NCBI RefSeq assembly: GCF_014653945.1
Contig: NZ_BNAU01000001.1
Span: 1,674,001 to 1,738,000 of the forward strand
Origin: Amycolatopsis deserti
GTDB lineage: Bacteria > Actinomycetota > Actinomycetes > Mycobacteriales > Pseudonocardiaceae
Direction of reading: 5' to 3'
Length of the DNA stretch: 64,000 nt
Of the stretch, positions 61,327 through 64,000 are shown piece after piece (the stretch's first letter is position 1; each line of letters opens with the position of its first letter). The translations under genes were made by a program, and so were the position numbers. The notes beneath the pieces were generated by a model. That model made no database searches. It saw only the letters and a list, made by a program, of their open reading frames with translations, and was not told where the DNA came from.

Positions 61327-62177
61327 CCGTACTCCTCTTCCTCGACGCGGGCCCGGTCCAGCTCGGCGGCGGCCTCGGCCTCCGAGACCGATCCGCCGGT
61401 CCACCGCACCCGCAGCATCGTCAGCGGCTCGTCCTGCTCGAACTGCACGCTGGACTCGCGGTAGAGCTCCAGCAGCGCCAGGAACCGGGCCACCACCTCG
61501 ACCGTGTGCTCGCAGTCCTCGACCAGCTCGGTGAACGTCGCGTCGCCGCGCTCGGCCAGCTTCAGCCGCAGCAGCGCGGCGTGCTCCCGCACCGACACCC
61601 GGTGCGCGTGGATGTGGTCCAGCGACACCGTCGGCGGCGGCTTGGGCCGGAACACCGCCAGCGCGATCTCCGCGAACTTCTCGGCGTCGACCCCGAGCAT
61701 CACCTCGGGCAGCAACCCGAGGTAGCGCTCCTCCAGCGACACCGACCGCGGGTACCGCCGCAGCGCCCCGGCCTCCAGCTCCGCGAACAGCGCGGCGACC
61801 TGCTTGTACGCCCGGTACTGCAGCACACGGGCGAACAGCAGGTCCCGCGCCTCGAGCAGGGCCAGGTCGTCCTCGTCCTCGACCTCGGCGGCGGGCAGCA
61901 GCCGCGCCGCCTTGAGGTCGAGCAGGGTCGCCGCGATGACGAGGAACTCGGTGACCTCGTCCAGGTCCCACTCCGGCCCCAGCGCCTGCGTGTAGGCGAT
62001 GAAGTCGTCGGTGACCTGGTGCAGCGCAACCTCGGTGACGTCGAGCTGGTGCTGCGAGATCAGCTGCAGCAGCAGGTCGAACGGCCCCTCGAAGTTGTCC
62101 AGCCGGACCTTGAACTTCGGCGCCGCCGAATCCTCGACGGGCTGGGCCCCGTCGACCGGAGCCCCGTTCTCGCTCAC
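61323..62177 (-). CDS. scpA: Chromosome segregation/condensation protein ScpA
   Basis: The 284-residue kleisin of the SMC-ScpAB condensin has VRLDNFEGPFDLLLQLISQHQLDVTEVAL at the N-terminus, the AATLLDLKAARLLP region, and a C-terminal winged helix (TFTELVEDCEHTVEVVARFLALLELYRE in outline). ATG 62177 overlaps the preceding stop, and the stop overlaps scpB. Confidence 0.95.
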   Translation of the reverse strand: MSENGAPVDGAQPVEDSAAPKFKVRLDNFEGPFDLLLQLISQHQLDVTEVALHQVTDDFIAYTQALGPEWDLDEVTEFLVIAATLLDLKAARLLPAAEVEDEDDLALLEARDLLFARVLQYRAYKQVAALFAELEAGALRRYPRSVSLEERYLGLLPEVMLGVDAEKFAEIALAVFRPKPPPTVSLDHIHAHRVSVREHAALLRLKLAERGDATFTELVEDCEHTVEVVARFLALLELYRESSVQFEQDEPLTMLRVRWTGGSVSEAEAAAELDRARVEEEEYG

Positions 62178-62599
62178 GGCCCGGCGGCTTCCTCGGAGTC
62201 GAGGCCGCCCTCGCGCAAGCGGCGCACCAGCACCGAGTCGGCGCCGTGCTCGTCGAAGTCCGCCAGCAGCACCGCCACCGCCTCACGGACGAGACGGCCG
62301 CGGTCGATGGCCAGGCCGTGCTCGGCCCGCAGGCTCAGCCGCGCCTGCTCCATCGCGACCAGCTCGTCGCCGGAGACGTAGACGGTGATCTTCGAGTCGT
62401 GCTTCTGCCGTCCGCTGCCGCGGCGCCCGGCGGCGCTGCGTTCCAGCTGCTCGCGGTGCCCGGAGTTGTGCCCGTGGCCCGGCCGCTGCGCCTCCGGGCG
62501 CTGCGGGGCGGGCGTGGGCGGCGCGGGCACGTCGAGGGCCGGGCTGCTGGTCAGGCGGAAGAGTTCCGAAGCCCCGGGGAGGGAGGCTCGCCTGCTCAC
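62174..62599 (-). CDS. Small basic protein with ribbon-helix-helix-like C-terminus
   Basis: The 141-residue protein has a low-complexity Pro/Gln/Gly/Arg-rich first half and a conserved C-terminal half (SKITVYVSGDELVAMEQARL, GLAIDRGRLVREAVAVLLADF). The strand followed by two helices suggests a ribbon-helix-helix DNA-binding fold; I do not recognise it as ParB. Both ends overlap neighbours by 4 bases (parA stop and scpA start), so it is made with the segregation proteins. A DNA-binding partner of ParA or SMC is plausible but unproven. Confidence 0.7.
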   Translation of the reverse strand: MSRRASLPGASELFRLTSSPALDVPAPPTPAPQRPEAQRPGHGHNSGHREQLERSAAGRRGSGRQKHDSKITVYVSGDELVAMEQARLSLRAEHGLAIDRGRLVREAVAVLLADFDEHGADSVLVRRLREGGLDSEEAAGP

Positions 62600-63567
62600 C
62601 GAGCGATCACCTCGCGGGCCAGCGCGCGATACGCCTGCGCGCCGGCGGACTTGGGGGCCCAGCGGGTGATGGGCTCACCGGCCACGGTGGTCTCCGGGAA
62701 CCGCACGGTGCGATTGATCACCGTGTCGAACACGGTGTCGCCGAAGGCCTCCACGACCCGCGCCATGACCTCCCGTGAGTGGAGGGTCCGCGGGTCGAAC
62801 ATGGTGGCCAGGATGCCGGTGATGTCCAGTTTGGGGTTCAAGCGTTCGCGTACCTTCTCGATCGTGTCGATCAACAAAGCCACGCCACGCAAGCTGAAGA
62901 ACTCGCACTCCAGCGGGATGATCACGCCGTCGGCGGCCGTGAGCGCGTTCACCGTGAGCAACCCGAGCGATGGCTGGCAGTCGACCAGAACATAGTCGTA
63001 CTCCGAGATGAGGGGTTGCACGACCCGGAGCAACGTGTGCTCGCGGCCCACCTCGGCGACCAGCTGCACCTCGGCGGCGGAGAGGTCGATGTTGCTCGGC
63101 AGCAGGTCCATGCCCTCGACACTGGTGTGCCGCAGGATGTCCTGGGCGGTCACGGATCGCTCCATGATCGCGTTGTAGACCGTCTGGTCCAGCTCGTGCG
63201 GCTGCACGCCGAGCCCCACCGACAGCGCGCCCTGCGGGTCGAAGTCCACCAGCAGCACCCGTCGTCCGTACTCGGCGAGCGCGGCGCCCAGGTTGATCGT
63301 CGACGTGGTCTTGCCGACGCCGCCCTTCTGGTTGCACATGGCCAGCACCGTGGCCGGGCCGTGCTTGTCCAGCAGGGGCGGTTCGGGAATCTCGCGCAAC
63401 GGTCTGCCGGTCGGGCCGAGCTTGGGCTTGCCGTTCGCTTCGGCGCCCACGGCCACGACAGAGTCCACGGTGTCGGGCTCCCCCTCGGTCGCGATGGTCA
63501 ACTGGTCGAGGTTCGCGGCAGCCGATGCGGCTGTGACCGATCTGGTCGAGGGCTGCGGTGTCGACAT
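62596..63567 (-). CDS. parA: ParA/Soj-family ATPase (second chromosomal copy type)
   Basis: The 323-residue deviant-Walker ATPase has KGGVGKTT (81-88) after AMCNQ, VDFDPQGALSVGLG, VDCQPSLGLLTVNAL and IPLECEFFSLRGVALL. A variable N-terminal region of about 75 residues precedes the core. No ParB homologue is adjacent: this is the paralogue linked to xerD and scpA (Rv1708-like in mycobacteria), distinct from the parAB pair near the origin. ATG 63567. Confidence 0.92.
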   Translation of the reverse strand: MSTPQPSTRSVTAASAAANLDQLTIATEGEPDTVDSVVAVGAEANGKPKLGPTGRPLREIPEPPLLDKHGPATVLAMCNQKGGVGKTTSTINLGAALAEYGRRVLLVDFDPQGALSVGLGVQPHELDQTVYNAIMERSVTAQDILRHTSVEGMDLLPSNIDLSAAEVQLVAEVGREHTLLRVVQPLISEYDYVLVDCQPSLGLLTVNALTAADGVIIPLECEFFSLRGVALLIDTIEKVRERLNPKLDITGILATMFDPRTLHSREVMARVVEAFGDTVFDTVINRTVRFPETTVAGEPITRWAPKSAGAQAYRALAREVIAR

Positions 63568-63653
63568 GGCGCGAAACTCCTCGTTCGACGGGTTGGCCGC
63601 AGCCTATTCGGCGAGCCGTTTGTCGCCAAAGCAACTCGCCGGAGGCGATCAGG

Positions 63654-64000
63654 TCAACCCAGCGCCCGAGGATGGGCCGTAGCATATACCTCACGCAGAG
63701 TGTTCATCGTGACCAGGGTGTACACCTGTGTCGTGGTCACCGAAGCGTGGCCGAGCAGCTCTTGGACCACCCGGACGTCCGCCCCGCCCTCCAGCAGGTG
63801 GGTGGCAAAACTGTGACGCAGCGTGTGCGGCGACACGGCGGTGGAGATCCCGGCGCGCTCGGCGTTGGTCTTGAGCACCTGCCACGCGCTCTGCCGGGAC
63901 AGCCGCGTGCCGCGCGCGTTGAGGAACACCGCCGCGGTGCCCCGGCCGCGCCGCGCCAGCACCGGGCGGGCCCGCACCAGGTAGGCCTCCAGCGCCTCGA
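63654..64000 (-). CDS. xerD: Site-specific tyrosine recombinase XerD, C-terminal part
   Basis: About 115 C-terminal codons are visible; the gene continues beyond the window. [20 protein letters not shown] and [18 protein letters not shown] hold the His-x2-Arg, second His and the nucleophile Tyr (in QVYT) of the lambda-integrase family. XerC/D resolve chromosome dimers at dif. Identification as XerD rests on the neighbours, as the sequence alone also fits XerC. About 86 bases separate it from parA. Confidence 0.88.
   Translation of the reverse strand, partial: EALEAYLVRARPVLARRGRGTAAVFLNARGTRLSRQSAWQVLKTNAERAGISTAVSPHTLRHSFATHLLEGGADVRVVQELLGHASVTTTQVYTLVTMNTLREVYATAHPRALG

Noticed and set aside
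1-64000. tRNA, rRNA, insertion sequences, prophage genes
   Set aside because: None seen on either strand. No transposase, phage structural gene or tRNA cloverleaf was recognised by eye; a covariance-model scan would be needed to exclude small RNAs.

Overview
The window is high-GC actinobacterial chromosome. GTG starts are common, genes are tightly packed, and there are many 1-4 nt ATGA/GTGA/TTGA stop-start overlaps. The conserved block at the right end (xerD, parA, a small basic protein, scpA, scpB, rluB, then cmk, plsC and der further left) is the arrangement known from mycobacteria and related Actinobacteria. Gene content and protein style suggest a Pseudonocardiaceae member such as Amycolatopsis; this is inference, not proof. 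I saw no tRNA, rRNA, CRISPR array, insertion sequence or prophage, and no stretch of more than 300 bases lacks a gene.

Layout, left to right. 1-1401: end of pruA and the proline dehydrogenase gene (proline to glutamate). 1391-7008: serine hydrolase, the sulfonate uptake/desulfonation operon ssuCBAD (minus strand), a small cupin and a receiver-less winged-helix regulator. 7090-10066: IclR regulator, a flavin/2Fe-2S reductase and a cytochrome P450, probably a two-component monooxygenase for an aromatic substrate. 10047-15538: MacB-type ABC exporter, universal stress protein, quinone oxidoreductase, EamA exporter. 15591-17160: CGNR-type regulator and a Y-family polymerase whose sugar-discriminating residue is replaced. 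17171-21169: CitMHS transporter, AtuA pair and LysR regulator. 21084-26837: copper amine oxidase with two APC permeases and an IclR regulator. 26905-31643: small enzymes, cobalamin-binding protein, OsmC protein, a LysA-like decarboxylase and a LysR regulator.

31731-38749: gamma-glutamyltransferase followed by a complete peptide ABC importer, read as a glutathione or gamma-glutamyl-peptide scavenging unit. 38775-43789: xylFGH-type sugar importer, ROK repressor and a short PPOX-like gene, all on the minus strand, with two near-identical 19-bp palindromes upstream that look like the ROK operators.

44391-49477 is the most interesting locus. It holds a Pls/PosA-type single-module non-ribosomal peptide synthetase (adenylation, carrier, then membrane segments with three tandem soluble domains), translationally coupled to an M1-type metallopeptidase. 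By family precedent (epsilon-poly-lysine synthetase Pls and its degrading peptidase Pld) this predicts a secreted cationic homopolymer of an amino acid; the specificity residues I read by eye suggest a basic substrate.

49619-64000: the housekeeping block der-plsC-cmk ... rluB-scpB-scpA-parA-xerD is split by about 7.3 kb holding a KhtTU-like K+/H+ antiporter, ArsC, RecQ, a SnoaL-type ECF sigma factor, a DUF899 protein and an MFS exporter. The sigma gene and the DUF899-MFS pair share an upstream motif that looks like a common, autoregulated ECF promoter.
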